This document shows, piece by piece, positions 63,126 to 64,000 of a DNA stretch of 64,000 bases (position 1 is the first letter of the stretch; each line of letters begins with the position of its first letter). A program made the position numbers and the translations under genes. The notes beneath the pieces are model-generated. The model worked only from the letters and a program-made list of their open reading frames with translations. It was not told where the DNA came from and searched no databases. This DNA comes from Bugulina stolonifera (Eukaryota > Bryozoa > Gymnolaemata > Cheilostomatida > Bugulidae): assembly GCA_935421135.1 (NCBI GenBank), contig OW285196.1:11405001-11469000 (forward strand). Reading direction: 5' to 3'.

Positions 63126-64000
63126 CATTAGTTAGTACTAAGTACATGTAGGCGTAAATGCAGTATATCTATCCGTTACTATTTAGCATTAATTGTTTTA
63201 GTAAATCCTGTAGATGTTATACAAACGGTTAGTGAAACCTATATTACTGAATGTACAGACATATCACTATACTATAATTATGTAAGCTGAAGAGTTATGG
63301 CCCTTGTATCATTATTATCATCTTTTCATTTTGCTAAAGAATTTGAACACCTTGGACGCTTGCACTGTTCTGTGAATTGTAAAGTGGTATTTATCGCTAA
63401 CACGATCACAGACGCATAAATAAGGTCCAAAACAAATGCTTGGTGACCCCAGAGCATGAGAACAATGAGTTCTTGTAAACTAGTGTTTATGTTCTTAGGA
63501 GTGTAAATCTGCAAGGACTAGTAGAGTATGTTGGTGAGGCACAGTCTAAATTAGAGCTGATCCTCTGCAGTAATGTCTATTCCTAAAAAGACTTGGCATT
63601 ATTTAATAAACTTGGAGGATTAACGCTTTAATGATATGACATCAATGGAGTATGCTAGCTATCCAGCTCAACAGAAGATTTTATGCCACTATTAAACCTC
63701 CCATTTCACATAGATTTTTATGCTAATTGTACAAATAGTTGACACAAGTAAGTGATTTGTGTAACTGATGATAACAACTATAATACTCAGTGAAGAAATG
63801 AGAGTTGATTCAAACAAAACTACACCATAAACGCAGCCATAAAATTGAACGTTTTTCCATTTTTCATTAGAAAAAATACGGCAACTAAAAAGCTATAAAT
63901 CCTGCCATGTGATCGGGTAAGCTTTTTCAACCCGCTAAGATGGTGCTTAGGAAATTATTGCAGCCATATCACGCATAAGTCATGGGAATAAAAACAACGG
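63126..64000. other. Probable intron of the palmitoyltransferase gene
   Basis: No DHHC exon was visible here. A minus-strand frame at 63326-63514 is hydrophobic in part (LIYASVIVLAINTTLQF) but matches no expected segment. Confidence 0.35.

Overview
This is a stretch of nuclear genome from an invertebrate metazoan. The evidence is spliced genes with short exons and GT-AG introns, A+T-rich spacers, many interspersed repeats, and only animal or eukaryotic gene families (SLAIN, galactose 3-O-sulfotransferase, PP2C, Reeler, DHHC palmitoyltransferase). A sponge or another early-branching animal would fit, but nothing in the window settles the taxon. All exon models were built by hand by matching splice sites and phases. 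No transcript or database search was available.

Layout. 0.8-2.4 kb (-): a short SLAIN-like protein. 5.5-10.8 kb (-): exon-like pieces of a gene I do not recognise, among repeats. 11.3-14.7 kb (+) and 21.8-27.3 kb (+): two galactose 3-O-sulfotransferase-like genes in tandem; the second is complete (386 aa), the first lacks its initial exon. Between them lie a large VNTR, an LTR and a dead transposase. 28-35 kb: gene-poor and repeat-rich, with two solo LTRs and a 28-bp perfect foldback. 35.5-40.4 kb (+): a complete PP2C phosphatase of nine exons (385 aa), whose last intron holds a 15-bp minisatellite and a tRNA-Arg. 41.9-57.9 kb (-): three secreted Reeler-domain genes with the same intron phases, each ending in a separately encoded basic tail. 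A possible unrecognised gene and another LTR lie between the second and third. 61.4-62.8 kb (-): the 3' part of a ZDHHC13/17-like palmitoyltransferase with two phase-equivalent, apparently mutually exclusive exons for the last two membrane helices.

Mobile DNA is a major part of the window. There is a 663-bp LTR family (three intact solo copies and one decayed), a ~1-kb LTR family (two copies in opposite orientation), a TTAA-flanked MITE inside a decamer array, a TA-flanked MITE with long terminal inverted repeats, a pogo-like MITE, tRNA-derived SINE-like units, and a decayed DDE transposase.

The strongest leads are the Reeler genes with cationic tails, the palmitoyltransferase exon pair, and the shared ATAC/ATAT target duplications of the LTR insertions.
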